A stretch of 64,000 bases of DNA. It comes from UBA11865 sp963749825 (GTDB lineage Bacteria; Chloroflexota; Anaerolineae; Promineifilales; Promineifilaceae). The stretch spans positions 186,001 to 250,000 of the forward strand of contig CAVVOI010000012.1 in assembly GCA_963749825.1 (NCBI GenBank), in the 5' to 3' direction. A model generated the notes under the pieces. That model was not told the DNA's origin and ran no database searches. It worked only from the letters and a program-made list of their open reading frames with translations. The stretch's first letter is position 1; every line of letters starts with the position of its first letter. Positions 36,541-45,238 of the stretch are shown one piece after another. The translations under genes were made by a program, and so were the position numbers.

Positions 36541-37842
36541 TTATTCTGATTGAAGAACTGGCTCTAACTGAATTGACCAGGCTAAAAGCGCTTCGTCTTC
36601 ATACCATCTTCCGGCAACTTGAAGTCCCAAGGGCAATCCTTGACCATCCTGCCCGGAAGGGATATTTACTGACGGTAGACCACTATGGGTCCAGGGCAGA
36701 TTCATCACCGGATCGCCAGTACTATCCAATCCGGTCGGCGCAGCCCCTGGAGCGGATGGTGATATCCAAAGATCGAGATCATGTTCATCCATTAACATGG
36801 ATAGCTGATTTGTCAACTGTCGCCGACCTTCAAGAGCCTCCAAGAGTTCATTGGTGGAAATTTCCCGGCCGCGTTCAATAAGAGCGGCGGTCTTCTCATG
36901 ATAAAGCTCGCCATATTCATCGTACCAAAGTGCATGAACCATGGCTGCTTCAGCAGCCACGATCAAGTTATGCCGCTCCACGATCGATGCAAAATCCAGC
37001 ATCGCCTCGACTTTCTTTACGGTACAACCCGACTCGGCCAATAAAGCGTATGTAGCTTCAAAATGGTCGAGCGCTGTAGTAGAAGCCTGATCGAGATAAG
37101 GTCCAACGGGTACACCAAGTGCTGGCAGATCCTCAACTAAAGCCAGATGCCAATCTGGACAAAGCACACTGGCAGTCAACTCCACTCCTGCTACATCTGT
37201 TGAGAATGTTCCAATATGGTCTAAGGATGGAGATAGAGGTATTACGCCCTCACGCGATACGCGGTCGTAACTCGGCTTGTATCCAACAACACCACAAAAT
37301 GCGGCAGGACGGACAATCGATCCGATTGTTTGAGTACCTGTCGCTAACGGGCTTAGTCCTGCAGCGACGGCCGCAGCTGATCCACTACTCGATCCACCCG
37401 GTGTATGTTTAAGATTGCGTGGATTGCGAGTAGGACCAGGTGAAAAGTAGGCGAATTCAGTCGTGACCGTCTTGCCCATGATCAAGGCCCCGGCTTCTTT
37501 TAAGACCGTGACACTGGCGGCTTCTGAACCCTGCAATACCTCAACAGGTAAGAGGCTGCCGGCTTGAGTCTGAAAGCCATCGACATGAAAAATATCTTTC
37601 ACGCCTACCGGCAAACCAAATAAAGGGGGTCGATGAAGTGGTTGGGGATATCTGCGGACTAACTCGGCCGCTTCCCGCTGAAGACGGCCAAACCGATCAT
37701 CTTCTTCGACAAAGGCCCTAACCGATGGCTCCTGATCGTTAAATATGGCCTCTAAGCCATCCAGATACTTCTCAAGTGGCAAATTACCTGATCGAAGCTC
37801 ATTCGCCAGAGAAAGCAGTGCCTGCTTAGTAGGCGCGATCAT
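36541..37842 (-). CDS. Amidase signature enzyme
   Basis: A 433-residue amidase (PF01425). The Ser-cisSer-Lys triad is visible: Lys in GLPVGVKDIFHV, the Gly/Ser run HTPGGSSSGSAAAVAAG, and the nucleophile Ser in GTQTIGSIVRPAAFCGVVG. It hydrolyses a carboxamide or a carbamoyl amide; allophanate hydrolase (AtzF) and indoleacetamide hydrolase belong to the same family. An ATG at 37842 is chosen because AAGGA lies seven bases before it; a TTG one codon upstream is possible. It sits between the 2Fe-2S subunit gene and fdrA, so it likely acts in the same pathway. Confidence 0.88.
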   Translation of the reverse strand: MIAPTKQALLSLANELRSGNLPLEKYLDGLEAIFNDQEPSVRAFVEEDDRFGRLQREAAELVRRYPQPLHRPPLFGLPVGVKDIFHVDGFQTQAGSLLPVEVLQGSEAASVTVLKEAGALIMGKTVTTEFAYFSPGPTRNPRNLKHTPGGSSSGSAAAVAAGLSPLATGTQTIGSIVRPAAFCGVVGYKPSYDRVSREGVIPLSPSLDHIGTFSTDVAGVELTASVLCPDWHLALVEDLPALGVPVGPYLDQASTTALDHFEATYALLAESGCTVKKVEAMLDFASIVERHNLIVAAEAAMVHALWYDEYGELYHEKTAALIERGREISTNELLEALEGRRQLTNQLSMLMDEHDLDLWISPSAPGAAPTGLDSTGDPVMNLPWTHSGLPSVNIPSGQDGQGLPLGLQVAGRWYEDEALLAWSIQLEPVLQSE

Positions 37843-37852
37843 CAATAGTTCC

Positions 37853-38350
37853 TTACTCGTCGCCAGACATCATCTTTGCTGCCAATAGGGCGGCATCCAC
37901 AATGTGTTGATATCCTGTACACCGGCAAAGATTGCCGGAAATCGCCTCCCGTACCTCAGATTCTGTTGCTGCGGGATTTTCTTCAAGGAAGGGCAATAGG
38001 GTCAATAAGAAACCAGGCGTGCAAAAACCACACTGAAGACCATGCGCTTCCCAGAAGGCTTCTTGCAAAGGATGCAGCTGCACTTGGCCGCCGGAATCAA
38101 ATTGGGCCAGTCCTTCAACTGTCTGAATTTCGTGCCCGTCTGCTTGAACGGCTAGCATGATGCAGGAACGCACCGGATGGCCATCAAGAAGGATGGTACA
38201 TGCTCCACAAACGCCCTGTTCGCAACCAACGTGTGTGCCCGTCAAACCCAAATCGTGCCGGAGAAAATCGCTTAGCAGCCGTCTCGGTTCCACAAGGATG
38301 AAGTGAGATTGGCTATTGACCACTAAGCTTATGGGGATTGATTCAACCAT
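37853..38350 (-). CDS. 2Fe-2S subunit of a molybdenum hydroxylase (CoxS/XdhC-like)
   Basis: A 165-residue protein with both [2Fe-2S] sites of the xanthine-dehydrogenase family. The N-terminal plant-type cluster has CEQGVCGACTILLDG with an earlier Cys supplied by GTHVGCEQG and a later one by SCIML. The C-terminal cluster has GLQCGFCTPGFLL and NLCRCTGYQ. It carries electrons from a Mo cofactor subunit to the FAD subunit, encoded 12 bases upstream. No large Mo-binding subunit gene is adjacent or elsewhere in the window. Confidence 0.93.
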   Translation of the reverse strand: MVESIPISLVVNSQSHFILVEPRRLLSDFLRHDLGLTGTHVGCEQGVCGACTILLDGHPVRSCIMLAVQADGHEIQTVEGLAQFDSGGQVQLHPLQEAFWEAHGLQCGFCTPGFLLTLLPFLEENPAATESEVREAISGNLCRCTGYQHIVDAALLAAKMMSGDE

Positions 38351-38362
38351 TCCAAACGGACC

Positions 38363-39247
38363 TCATCCAGCAAACGCGCTACCGGCTCTTTCGTAAGCTT
38401 TCTTTAATGCCCTGACCGTCAAAACTCGAGCCAGATGCCGAAGATAGGCGACCGAGGCATGAATATTTGCCGTAGGCTGCAAAGATGCTTCGGCGGCTTC
38501 AGCGACTTTTTGAAACAAAGCTTCAGAAGGTTTCTCATTAATCAAAATCTGCGTTGCATCCTCTACCTTTACTGGAAAGTCTCCGGCATTAAGGTAGACC
38601 AGTCGGGTTGCCTGGCATCTGCCTGATTCGTCCAGCGACAACACTGCCGCTACTCCGATTAAGGCATAATCTCCTTTCCGGCGGGCAAACTCAACAAAGG
38701 AGTAACCGGTATTTTTAGGCATCGGCGGAATAGCTATTTCAACGATGATCTCCTCCGGCCCGATATCGGTCAAAAATAAACCTTGGAAACATTCAGAGGC
38801 GCCGATCCAGCGTTCGCCGTTTTTATCTTGAACCCGGAACCGGCCGTCAAGGGCAACCATAATTACCGGTAACTCAGCGGCCGGATCTGCATGGGCCAGG
38901 CTACCGCCAATCGTACCCCGATTACGGATTTGAGAATGAGCCACAAAAGGCATTGTCTCAGAAACTAGGGGAGCGTGTTTGGCAACCAACGGATCTCGTT
39001 CGAGGCGTCGATGACGGGTCATTGCCCCGATGAGCAGATCGTCATTGGCGGCCAATCTCACGTATTCCAGTTCGGCCACTTTGTTTAAGTCAACCAGCAA
39101 CGTGGGTTGAACCAATCGAAAATTCATTGCCGGGATAAGGCTTTGTCCTCCAGCTAATAGCTTTGCTTCGTCACCGTGTTCAGCCATGATATCAATCGCT
39201 TGTGCGAGCGAATCAGGGGCAATGTACTCGAAAGGCGCTGGCTTCAT
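38363..39247 (-). CDS. FAD-binding subunit of a molybdenum hydroxylase (CoxM/XdhB-like)
   Basis: A 294-residue FAD subunit (PF00941 plus C-terminal CO dehydrogenase flavoprotein domain). FAD motifs: AKLLAGGQSLIPAMNFRL and IRNRGTIGGSLAHADPAAEL. It is the first gene of the minus-strand catabolic cluster, facing the thiolase gene across 225 bases. It should pair with the 2Fe-2S protein encoded 12 bases downstream. The matching catalytic large subunit is absent from the window, so it is either elsewhere in the genome or replaced. Confidence 0.93.
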   Translation of the reverse strand: MKPAPFEYIAPDSLAQAIDIMAEHGDEAKLLAGGQSLIPAMNFRLVQPTLLVDLNKVAELEYVRLAANDDLLIGAMTRHRRLERDPLVAKHAPLVSETMPFVAHSQIRNRGTIGGSLAHADPAAELPVIMVALDGRFRVQDKNGERWIGASECFQGLFLTDIGPEEIIVEIAIPPMPKNTGYSFVEFARRKGDYALIGVAAVLSLDESGRCQATRLVYLNAGDFPVKVEDATQILINEKPSEALFQKVAEAAEASLQPTANIHASVAYLRHLARVLTVRALKKAYERAGSAFAG

Positions 39248-39362
39248 TAAGGTGATTCCTTAAGGTCGAATGAAACTCGATTAAGGTGGACTTAATTTGT
39301 TCTAGTGTGCAACGGCTCCCATTTGCATGAAAGTACATTTGGAAGAATCGGTGCACCTCGAG

Positions 39363-39401
39363 GTGTCACGGGTTCATATCTTCATTTTTAGTAGGTGACA
39401 C
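39363..39401. promoter_or_regulatory. Candidate operator: paired GTGNCAC palindromes in divergent promoter region
   Basis: GTGTCAC at 39363-39369 and GTGACAC at 39395-39401 are each self-complementary around a central base. Their centres are 32 bases apart (three helical turns). A related palindrome GGTGCACC lies at 39350-39357. They overlap the upstream part of the thiolase promoter and lie within the gap between the catabolic cluster and the thiolase gene. No regulator gene is in the vicinity. Confidence 0.3.
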
Positions 39402-39409
39402 ATTATAAT
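39381..39409 (+). promoter_or_regulatory. Candidate sigma-70-type promoter of the thiolase gene
   Basis: A perfect TATAAT at 39404-39409 with a weak -35 (TTCATT, 39381-39386) at 17 bases. Transcription would start near 39416, giving a leader of about 57 bases. The second GTGNCAC site ends just before the -10. Confidence 0.4.
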
Positions 39410-39472
39410 GGCAGATGACGCGTCAACATTATCTTGGAATCGCCAGAAGTTGTCAACCTGTGGAGGCAAAGA

Positions 39473-40618
39473 ATGAGATCCGTCAGTATCATCGGCATTG
39501 GCCAGTTGCCAGTAGAGAAATCTTACCTCTGTTCTATTCGCCAATTAGGAAAAGAAGCAGCAAGACGAGCATTGATTGACGCCCACGTTGACAGGGTAGA
39601 TGCGCTGTATGTGAGCAATATGCTGAGTGATGAACTGCAGTTTCAGAAACACCTGGGAGCTCTCTTCGCCGACGAAGTTGGTTTGATGGGTGTTGAAGCT
39701 ATACAGATTCGGGCTGCAACGGCTTCAGGTGCTGCTGCACTGCGGGTTGGTTACATGTCCATCGCCAGTGGTTTTGCGGAGACAGCCTTAGTTTTAGGTG
39801 CAGAAATGATGTCAGAGGGCAGCGCAACACCGGCATTATCTAAGGCGCTTGATGCCGAAAAAGAAGTGCCTGATGGCGCGACCCTAATTAGCCAGAATGC
39901 GAGGCTCATGCAACATTATTTTGAAACTTATAACCCTCCTGAAGATGCTTTAGCCCACTTCTCCGTGAATGCTCACAAAAATGCACAGCATAACCCCCAG
40001 GCCCTGTTCAGAAAACGCCAGATCAGTACGGATGATGTTCTCAATTCGCGCTTGATTTCGCCGCCAATTCGATTGCTAGATTGCTCCCCAATTTGTGATG
40101 GCGCCGCGGCCGTTGTTTTGGCTCCTTCGGTCGATGCCCACAGGTACAATGATTACCCTGTCCGGCTAATGGCATCTTCTATTGCCACCGATCGCCTACG
40201 CATCAACGACCGGTCAAATCCCTTAGCTTTAGAAGCAGCGCAAATCTCGGCGAGAAAAGCTTTCGCCGAAACAAACCTTTCCCCGGCGGATATGGACCTG
40301 TTCGAACTCCACGATGCTTTCAGTATCATGACCTGTTTAGCACTTGAGGCAATGGGATACGCCGAACCAGGTCAGGGCTGGCGTCTCGGGGCAGAGGGGA
40401 AAATCGCCATCGATGGAGACCTACCCATCTGTACCATGGGAGGTCTAAAAGCGAGAGGTCATCCGATTGGCGCCTCTGCCATTTACCAGGTTTGCGAGAT
40501 CGTGCTTCAATTGACTGGACGAGCGGGTCTAAATCAGGTTTCAGGCGCTGGAAATGCGATGATGCAAAGCGTTGGCGGGGTAGCTTCGACTGTCATCACC
40601 CATCTTTTTTCTGTCTGA
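39473..40618 (+). CDS. SCP2-type thiolase-like protein lacking the nucleophilic Cys
   Basis: A 381-residue thiolase-fold protein of the SCP-x/archaeal type. ATG at 39473 is chosen because GGAGG lies six bases before it; an in-frame TTG at 39434 is less likely. The two late motifs are present: ELHDAFSIMT (His280) and MGGLKARGHPIGASA (His330). The region that normally reads ACASG, with the acyl-accepting Cys, is AATASG, so Thr83 replaces Cys, and no Cys is found near 357-360 (SGAG). It may be inactive, use another chemistry, or serve as partner of an OB-fold DUF35 protein (not seen here). It is divergent from the catabolic cluster and may work on a CoA thioester from that pathway. Confidence 0.85.
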   Translation: MRSVSIIGIGQLPVEKSYLCSIRQLGKEAARRALIDAHVDRVDALYVSNMLSDELQFQKHLGALFADEVGLMGVEAIQIRAATASGAAALRVGYMSIASGFAETALVLGAEMMSEGSATPALSKALDAEKEVPDGATLISQNARLMQHYFETYNPPEDALAHFSVNAHKNAQHNPQALFRKRQISTDDVLNSRLISPPIRLLDCSPICDGAAAVVLAPSVDAHRYNDYPVRLMASSIATDRLRINDRSNPLALEAAQISARKAFAETNLSPADMDLFELHDAFSIMTCLALEAMGYAEPGQGWRLGAEGKIAIDGDLPICTMGGLKARGHPIGASAIYQVCEIVLQLTGRAGLNQVSGAGNAMMQSVGGVASTVITHLFSV

Positions 40619-43478
40619 CTTTGAAGAGATAAATGGCTAAAACCGCTAAAACTAGGATACCTAACAAAGAAATAATCTTGCCGATCTCAAATAGTTTTGG
40701 CGAGTAGATCAACTCAATTTCATGCTCCCCCGGTAGGATTATCAACCCACGAAAGAGAACATCAACCTGTTCTATTGGAACCGGTTCACCGTCCAGTGTG
40801 GCTTCCCAACCAGTGTAAAAGGCGTCAGATATAACCAGCAATCCTTCACCATCACTCTGGCTGCTGATGCGCACGCGCTCAGGTGTATATTCCTTGAACG
40901 TTGCCGACCCATGCCCGTGGGAAGCCAGGCGATCACTCCCCTGTCCGAGGACAACGGCCGTTTCGCTCGGATCGAATCCGGGCTCGGCCATGGTTTCCAA
41001 TGCCGTTTCGACTGTAGGCCTGTAAACCCAATTGTAGACGAGAAAAGCTCTTGGCAATACATCGAGGTTCTCATACATCTTGACATCACCAGAATGGATC
41101 AGGCGATATTGGCCTGGGACGACGGGTTGGAATGTTTCATCCCTTGAATCAACCAAAGCCAATCCCGTTAGTCGCCAGGACTCCTGGCAGGCATTGGCGT
41201 CTAAAAAATTTTTTGTGCAAGGTAAGATGCTAATGGACTGCAGAGCCATCGGCTCAGGCCAGCTTACCTGATATAGATCATCCGAAATGGCCGTTGGCAG
41301 TAAAACATGGGCATCTCCATCGACGGAAACCACCTCCACTGCACCAGGATGGCCGTCGGCCAGCAACCACAAACCGGTCGATTCATATGCCGGAACATAG
41401 CCAACTGATACCGGCAAGCTCTGAGGATTCAATGTAGCAGTATGCTGCCGGTCGAAAAAGACATCTTCTCTCCAAACATCTTCCACTTTATCAGTGATAA
41501 GATATCCGGCATTAAACAAGTCGAGCCACTTCTCTTCAGGCACCGCTGACAAGTGTTCGCGCAACCGGCCGTCAGTAGTTCTCTCGGCAGAAGGCATGAT
41601 CAGGCGAACGACTTCACTGAAGTTTTGCAAGGGCAGGATGCCACCGTCAAAGCCATCCACGGCCGAAATTCCGTATATCATGGACAGATTGGGTCCGATA
41701 ATCTCTTTTTGTTTCGTAGCCACCGTATAATCATAGCGAGCCCGTTTGGAAAGCTGGTCTTGATAGATCGAATCGATCTCAGCCTGATCGCCAACATCGA
41801 AAAAGATATTGGATAGGCTTAAATATCTTTCTCCAGGCTGTTCACAACTATCGCTTCGATCCGGGCATCCAGCCAGGAGTTGTAGCCTGGATATCGGCGG
41901 CCGTAATTCGTAGAAAGCTTCAGAAGTTGTCGGGTGATTGTAGCTTAGTGACCTCGTGCCAAAGAACAAGACCAGGATAAGGATGCCAGCAACCAATAAG
42001 GGACCAATCTTAGCCAGTCCAGATAATCTACTGAGAAAAACCAACAGCAAGAATATTATTAGGAGTTCGGCCATCCAACCCAGCCATGTAGCCACAGGCG
42101 GAATAGTCACGGAAGCTTCCGCACCAACAGGCAACCAGGTTGACAGCAAGACGGCGATTCCGGCCCAAATCATCAAGGCAACGATGATGATTACGACAAC
42201 GATAGCTGGTCTTCTGATTTCGCGTTTGAACCGTTCACCGTTCGCGGCCTTGCTCACATCGCCTAGGATCTGCCAACCGAGTCCGGCGAGAAGAGCCAAA
42301 CCCAAAGCGTACAGGACCATCCATCGTGCTGGCGCCCGAAACAAGTTAAACCCCGGTAATCGGACCAGTAGCTGGTAAAAGGGATTAAAAATACCCAGCG
42401 CCAGGAATAGACCGCTGGTAGCCAAAACGATTGACTGGATGGCGCCAATACGTCGACGCCAGTTCCAGGCAGCTATAAAGGCAAGAATCAGGGCAGCCAG
42501 GGGTAGTACAGCGATATATTCGCTAAATATTGCTTCGTTGTATGCTGGAAACAGCGAACGGGTTAGCAGTAATGGATGTAGAGAGAAGGAAAGCGCTTCA
42601 TTAACCGGCAAACCACCCTGGCGGCTAGAATTGCTACTCAATTCAAACGTTGGCAAGAGTTGAACAGATGCAATGATTACTGCCAAGACAATGGCGATAA
42701 ACAAAGGGAAGAAAGCATATGCAAGCTGCGCGACAAAGTCGCGGAATCGCCTAGAATGTGCTTCAACGCTCTTGTTTCGCCACCAATCGATTATGGCCTG
42801 GGCCGCGAGCCAAATGAATACGCCCACGAAAGTGATGAAGGCTGTCTGTGTATGGCCTGCAAACAATTGAAGAGCAAAAAGAAGCGATAGAATGACAGCC
42901 AATTTTGCGGCGCTTCGCCATTGTCCAGGAGTTGATTGCCGGGTACATGTAGCCAGCAAGAACCAGGGAAGCCAGGCCATACCCTGTACTTGATTTACGT
43001 GCTCTATTTGGGCGGTGACGTAACCACCCAATGAGAATAGAACGGCCGCTATCAATGAGGCTGGCTGGCCTAGCTTTAAGCAGGTCCGGCTAGCTAGATA
43101 AGCGCCACTGGCGGCTATCAACAGGTGCAACAGAATGGTGGTACTAACAGCCTCTGGCGCCGGCAGTAGAAGCCACAGAGGCCAATTCAACGGGTAGAAA
43201 AAGCCGACCTGGCTATTGGCCAGGAACGGAGTCCCCATGAATAGGTCAGGATTCCATAATGGGAAACGACCGGCTCGCAGCGCGGCCGAGGCCTGGTGCC
43301 AGTAGGGATAAAAATAGAGCTGTACGTCTCCCCGGGCCAGGATCAAATCGCTGAGAGCCAGCCGGTTGAAAAAAATGATGATGATAACCGCCAGGGCAAT
43401 GAAGGGCGGAAGCTTCTTAAGAACCGCTTTCCAGTTGGAATCAGAGATGCCAGATGGATCAACGCTTGAATTGCTCAA
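40596..43478 (-). CDS. YfhO-family membrane protein
   Basis: A 960-residue integral membrane protein of the YfhO family (PF09586; GT-C-like fold). It starts with a membrane helix and then the family's first loop FYPYWHQASAALRAGRFPLWNP, followed by GTPFLANSQVGFFYPLNWPLW. About 12 more helices follow, then a large extracellular domain (about 540-920), and a last helix before KVRQKKDG. The proteins glycosylate surface polymers such as lipoteichoic acid, using polyprenyl-phosphate sugars. Start is TTG with AAGGAAG six bases upstream. The end overlaps the convergent thiolase gene by 23 bases. The GT39 gene is encoded 11 bases upstream, so both form an operon. Confidence 0.88.
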   Translation of the reverse strand: MSNSSVDPSGISDSNWKAVLKKLPPFIALAVIIIIFFNRLALSDLILARGDVQLYFYPYWHQASAALRAGRFPLWNPDLFMGTPFLANSQVGFFYPLNWPLWLLLPAPEAVSTTILLHLLIAASGAYLASRTCLKLGQPASLIAAVLFSLGGYVTAQIEHVNQVQGMAWLPWFLLATCTRQSTPGQWRSAAKLAVILSLLFALQLFAGHTQTAFITFVGVFIWLAAQAIIDWWRNKSVEAHSRRFRDFVAQLAYAFFPLFIAIVLAVIIASVQLLPTFELSSNSSRQGGLPVNEALSFSLHPLLLTRSLFPAYNEAIFSEYIAVLPLAALILAFIAAWNWRRRIGAIQSIVLATSGLFLALGIFNPFYQLLVRLPGFNLFRAPARWMVLYALGLALLAGLGWQILGDVSKAANGERFKREIRRPAIVVVIIIVALMIWAGIAVLLSTWLPVGAEASVTIPPVATWLGWMAELLIIFLLLVFLSRLSGLAKIGPLLVAGILILVLFFGTRSLSYNHPTTSEAFYELRPPISRLQLLAGCPDRSDSCEQPGERYLSLSNIFFDVGDQAEIDSIYQDQLSKRARYDYTVATKQKEIIGPNLSMIYGISAVDGFDGGILPLQNFSEVVRLIMPSAERTTDGRLREHLSAVPEEKWLDLFNAGYLITDKVEDVWREDVFFDRQHTATLNPQSLPVSVGYVPAYESTGLWLLADGHPGAVEVVSVDGDAHVLLPTAISDDLYQVSWPEPMALQSISILPCTKNFLDANACQESWRLTGLALVDSRDETFQPVVPGQYRLIHSGDVKMYENLDVLPRAFLVYNWVYRPTVETALETMAEPGFDPSETAVVLGQGSDRLASHGHGSATFKEYTPERVRISSQSDGEGLLVISDAFYTGWEATLDGEPVPIEQVDVLFRGLIILPGEHEIELIYSPKLFEIGKIISLLGILVLAVLAIYLFKVRQKKDG

Positions 43479-43489
43479 AATGCGCTTCC

Positions 43490-45073
43490 TTAATCCCAGG
43501 TAATTCTATATAGGGTCATGCCGGGGCCGCCATCGTCTAGATAAACTGACCTTGCTACCCGTAAATTAAACCCATGTTCGGTAACCGCCCTGATGACCGG
43601 TTCTGCTATTGACGAATTGGGCAAGGCAATATAACGCGGACCGCTAACCTTGCCAAAAGCGACCAGGTCCTGCTCCAGGTTTTCTGGATGCGAGAACCAA
43701 CTGACATAAACAGGCTGGTCAAACAAATGATATCGCCATTGCCAACTGTACCAGTGATCATACAGGACGGTGCCATACGGTTCACCGGCCAATTCGGCCG
43801 CGATAATGCTAGCGCCATCGTCGGCCGAAGGTTGACCCCCAACCGGTAATTCGCCCGCGTAAGCCTTCAGAATCGCCGGCATCTGGAATAATAATAGGAC
43901 CAGGGGTACAAGCCAGATAATTCGGCGGAAAATCGTCCGGTAGGCCTCAAGCGAGGGAATCATTGGCAGAGCATAACTAAAAATCCGCGAGACATATCTG
44001 CCCAGCACGATCCCAACTAAGGGGAGTACCGGTAAAATATAGCGATCCCAAACGGGAACGGCTACAAACCAATGGAGCGCAAAGTAAGCGATTAAGAATA
44101 CTACCAATAATTGATCTAGCGCAGATTGACGATTATGTTCGGAGATCAGTAGGGCTAAAAACAGAGGCAATGAAAGAACCAGGGCGAATATCAAGACAGG
44201 TGAGGCCAAAAGGTACGACCACTGCTGGCCCCAGGCTGCTAGACGAGGCCATAGCTCCCAGGACCAAGCCATTCGCAGACCGCCGAAAGATGTCAATTGT
44301 CTTTCAAGGAGCGATATGCTGCCATCTTGCACTACGTCCCAGACAATGGTAACCATGATCCATGGCAATAGACCTAATATCCAACTTCGCCATTCCTTCC
44401 ATTTCCAGCCATTAAAAACTCCCAGGCCAATAATTAGTGGCAAAAAAATCCAGGTCTGGTATTTGGTTGCCGTTGCCAGGCCAAAAAGCGTCCCAGCGAC
44501 GATACACGGCCAAACCAGAAGCCGGGCATTCACTTTTGGTATGGTTTGGGCATCATTTTGGGCCGCCTCTGGCGCCGTCTGCCTGTTTGATGTCAACACA
44601 ACTCCGGCAACCGCTGCTAACGCGACCGTCATGAAAAAAGTCAACAGCGGATCTGTGAAGGCAGTGGCGCTAAATTGGATAGCCATAGGAGAAAAAGCGA
44701 TAAAGGCAGCTGCCAAGATCGAGGTCATCTCGTCGGCAAACATCCGCCAGGCCAAGATCCCGCTGACCGGAACTAATAATAGCGAGGCGATGAAATTAGG
44801 CATTCGAGCAGCCCACTCAACCGGCCCCAAAACTGGATAGAACATCGCCTGCAAATAAAACAATAAGGGGGGTTTGTCTACCAGTTGGCTCTGTAACAAG
44901 GGATCTCGCCAGACTGCAATCAGCCTGGCCCATGAGGCAAACAAGGCCTCGTCGGCATGAAATGTGTTGGCGAATAATCCGTGGAATCGGAGCGTAGTTG
45001 CGACCAAGACCGATCCAATCAACAAGATTCTTACCCGACTTGACATTGGTCGAATCACCGGCCGCGCTTGCAT
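43490..45073 (-). CDS. GT39-family (PMT_2/ArnT-like) glycosyltransferase
   Basis: A 527-residue membrane protein with about 11 helices. The first external loop has the acidic pair and the metal/donor region: NTFHADEALFASWARLIA, then DKPPLLFYLQAMFYPVLG and EWAARMPNFIAS, the signature of PMT_2 proteins. The C-terminal about 100 residues are a periplasmic-type domain. It transfers a sugar from a polyprenyl-phosphate donor to a lipid or protein outside the membrane. It is upstream of the YfhO-family gene on the same strand. Confidence 0.88.
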   Translation of the reverse strand: MQARPVIRPMSSRVRILLIGSVLVATTLRFHGLFANTFHADEALFASWARLIAVWRDPLLQSQLVDKPPLLFYLQAMFYPVLGPVEWAARMPNFIASLLLVPVSGILAWRMFADEMTSILAAAFIAFSPMAIQFSATAFTDPLLTFFMTVALAAVAGVVLTSNRQTAPEAAQNDAQTIPKVNARLLVWPCIVAGTLFGLATATKYQTWIFLPLIIGLGVFNGWKWKEWRSWILGLLPWIMVTIVWDVVQDGSISLLERQLTSFGGLRMAWSWELWPRLAAWGQQWSYLLASPVLIFALVLSLPLFLALLISEHNRQSALDQLLVVFLIAYFALHWFVAVPVWDRYILPVLPLVGIVLGRYVSRIFSYALPMIPSLEAYRTIFRRIIWLVPLVLLLFQMPAILKAYAGELPVGGQPSADDGASIIAAELAGEPYGTVLYDHWYSWQWRYHLFDQPVYVSWFSHPENLEQDLVAFGKVSGPRYIALPNSSIAEPVIRAVTEHGFNLRVARSVYLDDGGPGMTLYRITWD

Positions 45074-45223
45074 ACATTACCTGGAGGAAAAACGTCTGGC
45101 AAGACGCCAGAGCCGGGGCATTATAACATTTGCCAAAGGGCGATCCAATACGAACGTACAAGGAGTTATTATGGATTGCATCGAGAGGGACCGTCGGCGA
45201 TGGGAGTTGTACGGTTAAATTAG

Positions 45224-45229
45224 TATAAT
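45224..45229 (+). promoter_or_regulatory. Candidate -10 box directly before the HAD phosphatase start
   Basis: TATAAT at 45224-45229 would set the transcription start close to 45236, only about three bases before the ATG at 45239. No Shine-Dalgarno sequence is present before that ATG, so a leaderless mRNA is possible. No convincing -35 at 16-18 bases. Confidence 0.35.
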
Positions 45230-45238
45230 CAACAGACC

